Shown here: positions 25,997 through 34,141 of the stretch, piece after piece | How positions within the stretch are numbered: position 1 is the stretch's first letter | How the letters are laid out: each line of letters begins with the position of its first letter | Assembly: GCF_009765735.1 (NCBI RefSeq) | Contig: NZ_LMUW01000186.1 | Coordinates: 31,786-95,785, forward strand | Source: Xenophilus sp. L33 | GTDB taxonomy: Bacteria > Pseudomonadota > Gammaproteobacteria > Burkholderiales > Burkholderiaceae_C | Reading direction: 5' to 3' | DNA length: 64,000 nucleotides | Notes under the pieces: generated by a model | Seen by the model: only the letters and a program-made list of their open reading frames with translations | Told to the model about the DNA's origin: nothing | Databases searched by the model: none | Translations under genes and position numbers: made by a program

Positions 25997-26992
25997 GTGA
26001 CTGAACTCTCGACCACGCTTCCCCCTGCATCCCGGCGCCGGCTGTTGCTGGCGGCGGCCGCTATGGGCCTCGCAAACTTTCCCGCGTTCGCGCAAAACGG
26101 TACGGCCGCGATGCCGAAGTTCATTGTTGCGGCCGCTGCCGGCGGCGCCACGGATCTTGTCACCCGCCTGTACGCCCAGTGGCTCACGGAAGCTTGGGGT
26201 CGCCCAATCGTGGTCGACAACCGGCCGGGTGCGGGGGGCGTTATCGCAACGCAGATTGTCCAGAAGGCACCACCGGACGGTTCGACCTTGATGCTGGCCG
26301 CGTTGAGCCATGTCGCGAACCTGGCGATGATGGACAACGTCAACTACGACCCCGTCAAGGACTTCACGCCAATCGCCAAGCTGGTGACATTCGGCTCGGT
26401 GCTGGTGGTCAATCCGGCCGTTCCTGCGAACGACATGAAGCAATTCATCGCCTATGCGAAAGCCAATCCTGGCAAGCTCAATTGGGCGTTGGGAGCCACA
26501 GGAACATCTCAGCATCTTGCGGGCGTTCAGCTCGCACACGACGCAGGCATCAGCTTTGCCACCATACCGTACAAGGGTGAAGGGCCGGCGATGAACGACC
26601 TGCTCTCCGGCCAGGTGCAGTTCATGATCGAGAGCATTCCCACCGCCGTGCCGCATATCCAGTCGGGCAGCATCCGTGCGCTCGGCGTCACCGGTATCCA
26701 GCGCTCGTCGGGGCTGCCGAACGTTCCGACAATCGCGGAAGCCGCTCTGCCCGGCTTCAACGTCGAATCGTGGTTTGCACTGATGGGTCCAGCCGGCATT
26801 CCCGACAGCTTTTCCCAGTCCACCTACGCGAGCCTGCAGAAGATCATGGCCCGCAAGGAGGTGACTGACAAGCTGCTTCTCCTTGGAGCTCGTCCGGACC
26901 TACTCAATCCGGCACAGACGCGCGCCTTCTTCGAAGCCGAACAGAAGCGTTGGGTGCCTTTCATACGCGAAGCCGGAATTAAGATTGGCTGA
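25997..26992 (+). CDS. Bug/TctC-family periplasmic solute receptor
   Basis: 331 residues from a GTG at 25997, preceded by AACGGAGACAAG. The signal peptide includes a twin-Arg-like RRRLLLAAAAMGLANFPAFAQ. The Bug fold shows AAAAGGATDLVTRLYAQWL (the first carboxylate-binding loop), VVDNRPGAGGVIATQIV, GTSQHLAGVQLA and PYKGEGPAMNDLLSGQV. These receptors bind carboxylates and are very abundant in Bordetella, Cupriavidus and relatives. No TctAB membrane genes are nearby, as is usual for orphan Bug proteins. It may feed uptake of, or sense, the substrate of this cluster. Confidence 0.93.
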   Translation: MTELSTTLPPASRRRLLLAAAAMGLANFPAFAQNGTAAMPKFIVAAAAGGATDLVTRLYAQWLTEAWGRPIVVDNRPGAGGVIATQIVQKAPPDGSTLMLAALSHVANLAMMDNVNYDPVKDFTPIAKLVTFGSVLVVNPAVPANDMKQFIAYAKANPGKLNWALGATGTSQHLAGVQLAHDAGISFATIPYKGEGPAMNDLLSGQVQFMIESIPTAVPHIQSGSIRALGVTGIQRSSGLPNVPTIAEAALPGFNVESWFALMGPAGIPDSFSQSTYASLQKIMARKEVTDKLLLLGARPDLLNPAQTRAFFEAEQKRWVPFIREAGIKIG

Positions 26993-27045
26993 ATGACCGC
27001 GAGACCTACCGAGGCACATCAATCTTTGACAAAGGCGAGCGCGAC

Positions 27046-28227
27046 ATGCCAGGACCCTTGAACGCCATCACGGTCGTATCTCTGGAACACGCGATAGCAG
27101 CGCCATTCTGTACGCGCCAACTCGCTGATCTAGGTGCACGCGTGATCAAGGTGGAGCGTCCTGGGGTCGGCGACTTCGCTCGTCAATACGATCACCGTAC
27201 CCAAGGACTGGCCTCTCACTTCGTCTGGGTGAACCGCTCCAAGGAAAGCCTTTCGCTAGACCTGAAACAGATCGAGGCGCAGGTAGTGCTCGCAGAAGTG
27301 GTGGCTAAGGCGGACGTGCTAGTGCAGAACCTCGCGCCGGGCGCTGCTGGACGCATAGGAATGGGCTACGAGGAACTGAGTAGGAAACATCCGCGCCTGA
27401 TCGTGTGTGATATCTCAGGCTATGGCGGGGACGGTCCTTATCGTCAAAAAAAGGCCTATGACCTCATGGTGCAAAGCGAATCTGGTTTCCTCTCCATCAC
27501 TGGTGGCCCCGATTCGCCGAGCAGGGCGGGAATATCACTCGCCGACATAGCCGCCGGCATGTACGCCTACAGCGGAATCTTGGCTGCCTTGCTGCAGCGC
27601 GAGCAGACTGGCTGCGGCTCGCGCATCGACGTCTCAATGCTGGAGGCAATGGGCGAATGGATGGGGTTTCCCATGTACTACGCGTATGGGCGGCAAGCGG
27701 CGCCCCCGCGTAGTGGTGCTTCACACGCCACCATATATCCCTACGGGCCCTTCCGGGCCGGCGACGGCAATACCGTCATGCTGGGATTGCAGAACGAGCG
27801 TGAATGGAAAGTGTTCTGCGAGAGAGTACTCCGAATGCCGGACCTTGCGGTCGACCCACGCTTTAATGCCAACGCCGGGCGTAGTGAGAACCGCGCTGCA
27901 CTTAAAGCGTTGATAGAGGAAGTCTTTGGTCCGCTCCGCGCGCAGCAGGTCATCGAGCGGTTGGAAGACGCACAGATCGCCAATGCGCGCCTTAACGAAG
28001 TAAGCGAGTTGTGGACGCACCCACAGTTCGAGGCACGTGGGCGCTTTCGCAAAATCGGCTCGCCTGTGGGCGAGCTCGCCGCCATGCTGCCGCCGGGGGT
28101 CAACAGTAGTTTCGAGTACCGCATGGGTCCGGTGCCTGAGGTAGGGGAGCACAGTGAGGCAATTCTTCGCGAATTGGGCTGTAGCGAGGCCCGGATCGCG
28201 GCGATGCGTGCCAGTGGGGCGATCTGA
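27046..28227 (+). CDS. CaiB/BaiF family III CoA-transferase
   Basis: 393 residues. N-terminal VVSLEHAIAAPFCTRQLADLGARVIKVERPGVGDFARQYD; the catalytic Asp lies in ISLADIAAGMYAYS. Like the enzyme at 20276 it has formyl-CoA-transferase-type rather than racemase-type context, and it is closest to succinyl-CoA:mesaconate or itaconate-type transferases that share the ADIAAGMYAY motif. It ends the five-gene plus-strand unit. Codon use is slightly less GC-rich than in the preceding genes. Confidence 0.92.
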   Translation: MPGPLNAITVVSLEHAIAAPFCTRQLADLGARVIKVERPGVGDFARQYDHRTQGLASHFVWVNRSKESLSLDLKQIEAQVVLAEVVAKADVLVQNLAPGAAGRIGMGYEELSRKHPRLIVCDISGYGGDGPYRQKKAYDLMVQSESGFLSITGGPDSPSRAGISLADIAAGMYAYSGILAALLQREQTGCGSRIDVSMLEAMGEWMGFPMYYAYGRQAAPPRSGASHATIYPYGPFRAGDGNTVMLGLQNEREWKVFCERVLRMPDLAVDPRFNANAGRSENRAALKALIEEVFGPLRAQQVIERLEDAQIANARLNEVSELWTHPQFEARGRFRKIGSPVGELAAMLPPGVNSSFEYRMGPVPEVGEHSEAILRELGCSEARIAAMRASGAI

Positions 28228-28249
28228 TTTCGTTCGTCGGAGGTTCCAC

Positions 28250-28673
28250 ATGATGGAGGAGCCGGGCAACATCGCCACGAGCTTTGGCTACTCGTTTTGC
28301 GCCGCCCACATTGCTGGATACCTCGGTGCGGTGCATCTGAAGGCGCGCATCGGTAACCGGGCGATGATCTCGTTCGATATGCGATTTGGCGGCTCCTTCG
28401 CGCTCGGCATGTCGTTCGCCGTGTCCAGCCAGATTGCGGTCCTGGCGGGTGTGTACTTGTCGTTATTTTTGAATGGCACCTAGGCCGTTCTCGACGTCGA
28501 TCCACACGACCGACGGCACTCCGTATCCTCGGTCGGTCGGATCGGTGCCATCATCGTGGCGATCCTAGTGGTCTCAGTATCTGACTATTGTTTTTCTGGG
28601 CATCCTCGGTTTCATCACCGGGGTGTTGCTGGAAGACGCCGCGACCGTCATCGTTAGGCGTTCTGACTCGTAG
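28250..28673 (+). pseudogene. 3' remnant of a multi-span membrane transporter
   Basis: From the ATG at 28250 the frame (MMEEPGNIATSFGYS, GYLGAVHLKARIGNRAM, AVSSQIAVLAGVYLSLF) reads as two or three membrane segments before a stop at 28483. In-frame read-through continues to a segment IGAIIVAILVVSVS; then, after a shift at about 28581, LTIVFLGILGFITGVLLED to a TAG at 28673. Together they look like the C-terminal half of an MFS-like transporter broken by a stop and a frameshift. Its position at the end of the catabolic unit suggests a lost uptake gene. Confidence 0.5.
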
Positions 28674-29305
28674 CCACTCGTTGGAAGAGACTGCGCCGAC
28701 CCCGCTCGACGGAAATCGCCCGGAACAAGCGACGATTGATGTTTTGCTTTGAATGCTCCCGAAGTGCCTGCGCCCGATGAATACTGGTCTGGTGGAGGAG
28801 TGGTGTTTTGTCTTCTAATCCGAAGAAGACTCCGGCCGCGAGCTTTAGGCACATGACTTTGCCTTTTTCTACGTGGTGGCCCAGCGGGCGGCGAAGAGGT
28901 GCTAGCCTGGGTTACACAACTGCATTGCTCCAGCAACCCGCGGCACGCACTTCGCCTTTCGGACCGAACTCGACATCTGACCTAGCCTGGAGTGGGGCGA
29001 TGCCAATGACAGGAAGGCGCCGGATAGCAGGTGCTCGCGACCCGCAGGTGAAGGGCAGGAACCGCTGCGTACCGGCCGAGCGAGGTTCGCTGGCAAGAGG
29101 CGAGTAGATCCTTGCCGACTTCCGCCGCCTAAAGTTGGGGAGATGCTCCATTCACATGCGCCGATCGCTTCCGCCAGCGCGGTCTGCTACCTGTGTGAAG
29201 TGCGCCCGCCAGCACCTCAAAGGTATGCGCTCAAAGGGAGTTGGGTCGCGGCCAGCCTAGAAAGACGCGCCGCCTCTGCTTGCCCTCTACGAAGCGTCCG
29301 CAGAT
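28674..29305. other. gene-free boundary stretch
   Basis: No convincing coding frame, RNA or repeat is visible; short frames here have non-protein-like composition. This is the left edge of the defence-like island. I saw no integrase, tRNA or direct repeat that could mark an attachment site. Confidence 0.5.
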
Positions 29306-30697
29306 TCATCCTTTTTTGAGCATGGCAAACTTTTCTGCCATCGTCGGATTCGCACGTGTCAGCCGTTTGATGGTCACATCCTGCGCCTTGTCGTTCGCCA
29401 AGCGCAGATTGCGATCGGCGCCCTGCAGCGCCTCCTTGGTCTTGTGGAGGTGATCAATCGACTTATCGATTTCGTCAATCGCTGTCTGAAACCTCCGTGA
29501 CGCCAGATCGTAGTTTTTCGCGAACGCCGTTTTGAACGATTCGAGCTCAGTCTCAAAATTCGTAATGTCGATGTGCTGCGCCTTCACCAGCGCCAGTTCC
29601 GACTTGTACTTGAGTGAATTCATCGCAGCATTTCGCAGCAGAGTGATCATCGGCAGAAAGAACTGCGGTCGGATCACGTACATCTTTGGGTAGCGATGGA
29701 ACACATCAACGATTCCCGTGTTGTAGAGCTCGCTCTCCGGCTCCAGCAAAGACACTAGCACTCCGTACTCACAACCCTTCTCGGCGCGGTCCTTGTCCAG
29801 CTCCTTCAGAAAGTCTTCGTTTCTGTTCTTTGACGCGGTGCGATCGCTCTCGTTCTTCATCTCGAACATGATCGAGACAATCTCGTTTCCCGCCTCGTCC
29901 GAGTCCCTGAAGATGTAGTCGCCCTTGCTGCCGCTTCGCGCGTCGTTGTCCTTCTCGAAGTAGGCTGTAGGGAACGCCATCGACCGGATACGATTGAATT
30001 CGATCTCGCAATGCTGCTCCAGCGTCTCGCCCACCATCTTGGTCGACAGTTTGGCCTTCATGTCGCGTAGACGTTCGATCGCATCGTCACGATCCTTTAT
30101 CTGCGTCTCATACTTTTCCCGGAGCGCGCGCTCGGAAAGTTGCTTCTCGAGTTCTACCTCTCGGAGCCCGCTCTTCAACTCGTCGCGCTCCCTTGCGACA
30201 ACGCCAACTGCCTCGGTGATCGCTAGCTTTTGCTTCACGCCTGTGGTCTCGGCCTCAGCCCGCAGGCGATGGATCTCAGCGTCCTTCGCGGCCGTCGCAG
30301 CCTGGAGCTCGTTTGCGAGCCTGGCTTCCGCCAGCATCGCAGCGCTCTCCTTGTCTTGCGTGACCTTCGCGAGCTGAGCCGCAATGCCATCGCGTTGCTT
30401 CTCAACTGCACTCAATGCTTGAGTCACAGCAAGCTCCTGCGAGACGCCGGTAGCATCGAGCCTGGATCTCAAGTCTTGGATTTCCCTGTCTTTCTCTGAT
30501 GCTGCGCGCTGGGCCTCGCTCGCGACCTTGGTTTCCGCGAGTTCCACTGCCCTTAGCTTGTCTTGATCGGCCAGTTCCAGGCGCTCGTGAAGTTGCCTGT
30601 CGAAATCGCTGTCCCTAACCTGCTTCAGGATGTCCGCATATCCGGCTTCGTCGATCTTGAACGCCTTCGCGCAACGCGGGCAAATGATTTCATGCAT
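29306..30697 (-). CDS. DUF2130 protein with long coiled coil
   Basis: 463 residues from the ATG at 30697, preceded by GGAAGAGGAAACGGTC; an upstream in-frame ATG at 30724 is less well placed. N-terminal CPRCAKAF is a zinc-knuckle half; residues about 25-230 are a highly charged coiled coil; the DUF2130 domain follows (GETLEQHCEIEFNRIR, SGSKGDYIFRDSDEAG, IMFEMKNESD, DFLKELDKDRAEKGCEYGVLVSL). The E-M-K triad after the D of KGDYIF resembles a PD-(D/E)XK nuclease core. DUF2130 genes are often found in defence islands; a role in DNA degradation is inferred. Confidence 0.9.
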   Translation of the reverse strand: MHEIICPRCAKAFKIDEAGYADILKQVRDSDFDRQLHERLELADQDKLRAVELAETKVASEAQRAASEKDREIQDLRSRLDATGVSQELAVTQALSAVEKQRDGIAAQLAKVTQDKESAAMLAEARLANELQAATAAKDAEIHRLRAEAETTGVKQKLAITEAVGVVARERDELKSGLREVELEKQLSERALREKYETQIKDRDDAIERLRDMKAKLSTKMVGETLEQHCEIEFNRIRSMAFPTAYFEKDNDARSGSKGDYIFRDSDEAGNEIVSIMFEMKNESDRTASKNRNEDFLKELDKDRAEKGCEYGVLVSLLEPESELYNTGIVDVFHRYPKMYVIRPQFFLPMITLLRNAAMNSLKYKSELALVKAQHIDITNFETELESFKTAFAKNYDLASRRFQTAIDEIDKSIDHLHKTKEALQGADRNLRLANDKAQDVTIKRLTRANPTMAEKFAMLKKG

Positions 30698-30904
30698 GAC
30701 CGTTTCCTCTTCCTTATTGTTCAACTATCTGTCTTGGTCGCAAGGCACCGCCTGCAAAGGCCTCCTGCTGCCCGGCATTGTGCATTGCCATTCACTGAAA
30801 CGCCTTGGATAGGAGCATTCGAATGCATCTCCGCACTACGACTTTTTCCTCTGTGGAATGCTTCAACGGTTTTGCGCACGCAGATCGCCAATTTTGCGAT
30901 CTCG

Positions 30905-31576
30905 TCAACTTGATCCAGTTCTAGCGAGCATTGATTGCACCAACAGGGACGGGTCCGTCGCTTCGTGCCGCCAGCTCGCGATTGCCGGATGAGTCGCGGT
31001 TACCACCACGAGGCCATCGGCCGCGGAATGCGCAGTCGAAGTCCAGCCGCGCTCGTTCTTCTCGACGAACTGGTCGACCAGAGTGGCTGCTCCAAGCCGC
31101 TTACAGACCCAATTCCCGGCATCCTTGCCCATACACAGAATGACCCGCACGCCAAGCTTCTGAATAACTGCAGCATGAACAGGCCAACACTGGTCCGCAA
31201 GATCGTTCATGCGGAATTTCAGATCTGCAGCGGATCTGGTGCGTTCGAAGATCAGGTTGCTGGTGGGTACCTCATGCGCCTCGAATCCGAGGCGCTCCAA
31301 CAGATGCACGATTCTCGGCTGCATGCCGGTGGCACCCGGTGGACGGCCCTTCCATGATTCATCGCGGAACGCCGCCCATGCGCGTGGCTTCGCAAGAACG
31401 GCTGTCATTTGAGAGCCGACCGTCTCGTGCTGATGTGCCTCGGGATCACCACCCGGGTTCAATCCGAGAAGGTACAGCGCTGCGGGCTTGCTGAATGCGT
31501 GAGATCCGGTATTGAAGACAGCGCCAGACTTGGCAAGCAGGGATTCTGGTATCAGTTCTCCAAACTCGGTCAGCAC
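30905..31576 (-). CDS. uracil-DNA-glycosylase-fold protein
   Basis: 223 residues. Two UDG-superfamily hallmarks are visible: the motif A region ALYLLGLNPGGDPEAH (residues 33-48) and the motif B-like THPAIASW near 200, with a central strand VRVILCMGKDAGN. The Asp/Asn that activates water cannot be assigned with certainty, so it could be an inactive or differently specific member. The gene is divergent from the hypothetical gene at 31837 and about 180 bases from the DUF2130 gene on the same strand. It may act on modified or uracil-containing phage DNA; that is inference. Confidence 0.65.
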   Translation of the reverse strand: MLTEFGELIPESLLAKSGAVFNTGSHAFSKPAALYLLGLNPGGDPEAHQHETVGSQMTAVLAKPRAWAAFRDESWKGRPPGATGMQPRIVHLLERLGFEAHEVPTSNLIFERTRSAADLKFRMNDLADQCWPVHAAVIQKLGVRVILCMGKDAGNWVCKRLGAATLVDQFVEKNERGWTSTAHSAADGLVVVTATHPAIASWRHEATDPSLLVQSMLARTGSS

Positions 31577-31610
31577 AGCCCCTCCCCGCCTGCTGGCGAT
31601 GTCACTGGGT

Positions 31611-31651
31611 CGAAGTCAGAAGCTCAAGAGATCCTTGAGCTTCTGACTTCG
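31611..31651. repeat. 18-bp perfect inverted repeat (hairpin)
   Basis: CGAAGTCAGAAGCTCAAG at 31611-31628 is followed by a five-base loop AGATC and its exact reverse complement at 31634-31651. It lies between divergent genes. GTCACTG occurs shortly before (about 31601) and immediately after (31651), like a target duplication. There is no T-run on either strand, so a terminator is unlikely. It may be a small palindromic mobile-element relic or a regulatory cruciform. Confidence 0.8.
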
Positions 31652-31836
31652 TCACTGCCGTTTCGTCATTGTTCGTCACTATCGTGGCAACGGGCGCTGT
31701 CGGCACCGCACCACTTCGCGGATGTTTCTGCTTTTTCATGGGTGAGCTAGAGACTAATTGCGGCTGTCGAAATCCTCTCATCAATATTGATGATAACTAG
31801 AGCATTGCGCCTATCAACGCATCAAACGCCGAGTCC

Positions 31837-32379
31837 TTGGCGGGCTTTTTGCACGATTTGGCTCCAAATTGCCAAGGAGACTTGGAAAAGCTTCCCTATG
31901 CCGCGCCTACGATGCTAGACGAGCGAGGAATCTATGAAAAAGAAGGCAACGCAAGGCGCGGTCGTGTGGTACTGCCTGCGAACACAGGTGATGTCGTGAC
32001 ACGCATCTATCGTGACGCCACGGACAAGACGCCATTCGGCTATAGCTGGCTTGAGCGGTGGGGCGGTCCTGACGGCGGCCTGGTCTGTTCATGGCTGCGC
32101 GGAATCCAGAAAGCGCAGGAGTTGCCAAGCCTGTCTGAGGCGGCGCGCCGCGGGGAACTTCCTCCGCTGGCCTGGAAGGGCGGGTCGGACAAGCCTCTGA
32201 AGGCAGGCAGGCGCTTTGGCTCGATGCACTATCTCGCAACCTGGCAGGGTTTGCGCGGCGAGGACTTGGACATTGACACTGGCGTCCCGATCAGTCTGGT
32301 CTGCACGCGATTTCAGACTCAGGTCACGTTCGCGGATGACGCCCAGACGCTTGCGCTTTTGACGTCAGAGGATAGCTGA
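31837..32379 (+). CDS. hypothetical protein
   Basis: Up to 180 residues if the TTG at 31837 is used; the first ATG in frame is at 31912 (MLDERGIYEKEG). From about residue 45 the sequence reads like a compact beta-rich domain (RRGRVVLPANTGDVVTRIYRD, GYSWLERWGGPDGGLVCSWLRG, RRFGSMHYLATWQGL). No family was recognised. Four bases separate its stop from the exonuclease gene, so it likely belongs to the same plus-strand unit that ends at 40794. The start is uncertain because neither candidate has a good ribosome-binding site. Confidence 0.6.
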   Translation: MAGFLHDLAPNCQGDLEKLPYAAPTMLDERGIYEKEGNARRGRVVLPANTGDVVTRIYRDATDKTPFGYSWLERWGGPDGGLVCSWLRGIQKAQELPSLSEAARRGELPPLAWKGGSDKPLKAGRRFGSMHYLATWQGLRGEDLDIDTGVPISLVCTRFQTQVTFADDAQTLALLTSEDS

Positions 32380-32382
32380 ACC

Positions 32383-33282
32383 GTGACTCGCTTCGTCGCC
32401 ATTGACGTCGAAACCGCAAACTCGCGCCGCGCGTCCATCTGTCAGATCGGCCTCGTCGTTTACGAGAACAGAGTAGTGGTGGACGAGTGGACCACCCTCG
32501 TGAACCCAGAAGACGAATTCAACGTCATCAATGTCGCCATCCACGGGATTGGACGCAAGGCGGTCGAACACGCTCCGACTTTCCCAGAGATCATCGATGA
32601 GGTCCGTGCCCGGCTCGGCGTCGCTTACATAGCTAGCTATGGCGACTTCGACCGAAGCGCATTTTCGCAGTCCACGGCTCGGTACGGGCTACCGAGCCTC
32701 GAGAACACGTGGCTTGACCTCCAGCATGTTGTCAAGAAGGCTTGGCCTCCTGAGTTCACCGCGGATGGATGGGCGTTGAAGAAGATCTGCGCGAAGCTGC
32801 AGATCAACCTCACGAGCCATCACGACGCTCTATCCGACGCAAGGGCGGCTGGCGAGGTTTTCGTGAGAGCACAGGAGAGCACTGACACCTGGGCCCGCGA
32901 CTGGCTTGGCACTGTCGGCATCCCAGCCGTCGAAAACAACGATCAGCCGCGCAAGAGGGCTCCTGCTCCTGAACCCAACTGCGTGGGTCCCTTGGCGGGG
33001 ACGAAGATCGTGTTCACCGGCGAGCTGTCCGTGCCGCGTGGCACCGCCGAAGCCAAGGCCGCCGCGCTGGGCTGTCAGTGCTGCAGCAGCGTCTCGCGCA
33101 AAACCAACATCGTCATCGTCGGAGATCAAGACGCGTCCCTGGTCGGCGCGGACGGCATGAGCACGAAGCAGCGCAAAGCCATCCAGCTGAACGCGGAAGG
33201 AGCGCACATCCGGGTCCTGGACGAAGCCGCCTTTGCGGCGCTCCTTCAACAGCATGGCCAATTCCTATCGCTCACCGATTGA
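32383..33282 (+). CDS. DnaQ-like DEDDh exonuclease with C-terminal BRCT domain
   Basis: 299 residues from a GTG at 32383. Exo I FVAIDVETAN (Asp8, Glu10), Exo II ASYGDFDRSAF and Exo III SHHDALSDARAAGE define an active 3'-5' exonuclease of the PolC/epsilon superfamily, residues 1-165. After a short proline-rich linker a BRCT domain spans residues about 205-292 (GPLAGTKIVFTGEL, GCQCCSSVSRKTNIVIVGDQD, RVLDEAAFAAL). Exonuclease-BRCT fusions occur in repair and mobile-element contexts. The stop is followed four bases later by the Mrr-like gene; together with the giant helicase it forms an operon. Confidence 0.9.
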   Translation: MTRFVAIDVETANSRRASICQIGLVVYENRVVVDEWTTLVNPEDEFNVINVAIHGIGRKAVEHAPTFPEIIDEVRARLGVAYIASYGDFDRSAFSQSTARYGLPSLENTWLDLQHVVKKAWPPEFTADGWALKKICAKLQINLTSHHDALSDARAAGEVFVRAQESTDTWARDWLGTVGIPAVENNDQPRKRAPAPEPNCVGPLAGTKIVFTGELSVPRGTAEAKAAALGCQCCSSVSRKTNIVIVGDQDASLVGADGMSTKQRKAIQLNAEGAHIRVLDEAAFAALLQQHGQFLSLTD

Positions 33283-33286
33283 CCGT

Positions 33287-34141
33287 ATGGCACGTCGCAA
33301 GAAGAACAACTCTGCAGACGACTTCATCGCTCTGATTTCAATGCTGCCTTGGTGGGGCGGCTTGGCGCTCGCCGTTCTCAGCTACGTCGTCTTGCATCAA
33401 CTGGCAGCTTCGCCAGCGACGGTTGCTACCCGACCAGATCAGATCGGCCAGGTAGTCGCCAGCTCCGCTTGGCGGGGTCTTGCCTATCTGGGCCAGTTCG
33501 TGGTGCCCGCCGTCTGCATACTTGGCGCTTTGGTTTCCATCCTGGAGCGGAAAAAACGCCAAGGGCTTGTGGAGAGAGTGAATTCGCAAACCGGCGTCGG
33601 TGTCCTTGACGACATGAGTTGGCGCGAGTTCGAGTTGCTCGTCGGCGAAGGCTATCGTCTTCAAGGCTACAAAGTCCTGGAAGGCGACGGCAAGGGTGCC
33701 GATGGAGGAGTCGACCTGCGTCTGCGCAAAGGCAGCGAGAAGTACCTTGTTCAGTGCAAGCAGTGGAGAGCGCTCAAGGTCGGCGTTCAGATCGTGCGCG
33801 AACTCTACGGCGTCATGGCGGCCGAAGGCGCAGCGGGCGGGATGGTCGTGACTTCCGGCGTATTCACAGCCGAAGCGCAGGCCTTCGCTCAGGGACGGAA
33901 CGTGCAGCTTGTCGACGGATCAGCGCTGAAAGTTCTGCTTGACCAGGCGCGCGTCGCCGCTGCGCCCGATCGATCGGCCCCCTCTCCGAGCGCTCGGTCG
34001 GCCTCTTCGGCACAGGTCCCGCCCCCCTGCCCCCTCTGCCAAGCGGCAATGACACGTCGAACCGCCAGGCGCGGCGCGAACGCAGGCAATTCCTTTTGGG
34101 GTTGCAGCACCTACCCAACGTGCAAGGGCACGCAGCCATGA
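33287..34141 (+). CDS. membrane-anchored Mrr-like restriction endonuclease with topoisomerase zinc finger
   Basis: 284 residues from the ATG at 33287; longer starts overlap the preceding gene. Two hydrophobic spans lie at residues about 18-38 and 62-85. A restriction_endonuclease_2/Mrr domain follows (DMSWREFELLVGEGYRLQGY, GADGGVDLRL, YLVQCKQWR: the D-x15-QxK active site), and the C-terminus has a topoisomerase-type C4 zinc ribbon, CPLC and GCSTYPTCKG. Such proteins cut modified or foreign DNA and are tied to the inner membrane. The stop overlaps the start of the giant helicase gene by four bases (ATGA). Confidence 0.9.
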   Translation: MARRKKNNSADDFIALISMLPWWGGLALAVLSYVVLHQLAASPATVATRPDQIGQVVASSAWRGLAYLGQFVVPAVCILGALVSILERKKRQGLVERVNSQTGVGVLDDMSWREFELLVGEGYRLQGYKVLEGDGKGADGGVDLRLRKGSEKYLVQCKQWRALKVGVQIVRELYGVMAAEGAAGGMVVTSGVFTAEAQAFAQGRNVQLVDGSALKVLLDQARVAAAPDRSAPSPSARSASSAQVPPPCPLCQAAMTRRTARRGANAGNSFWGCSTYPTCKGTQP

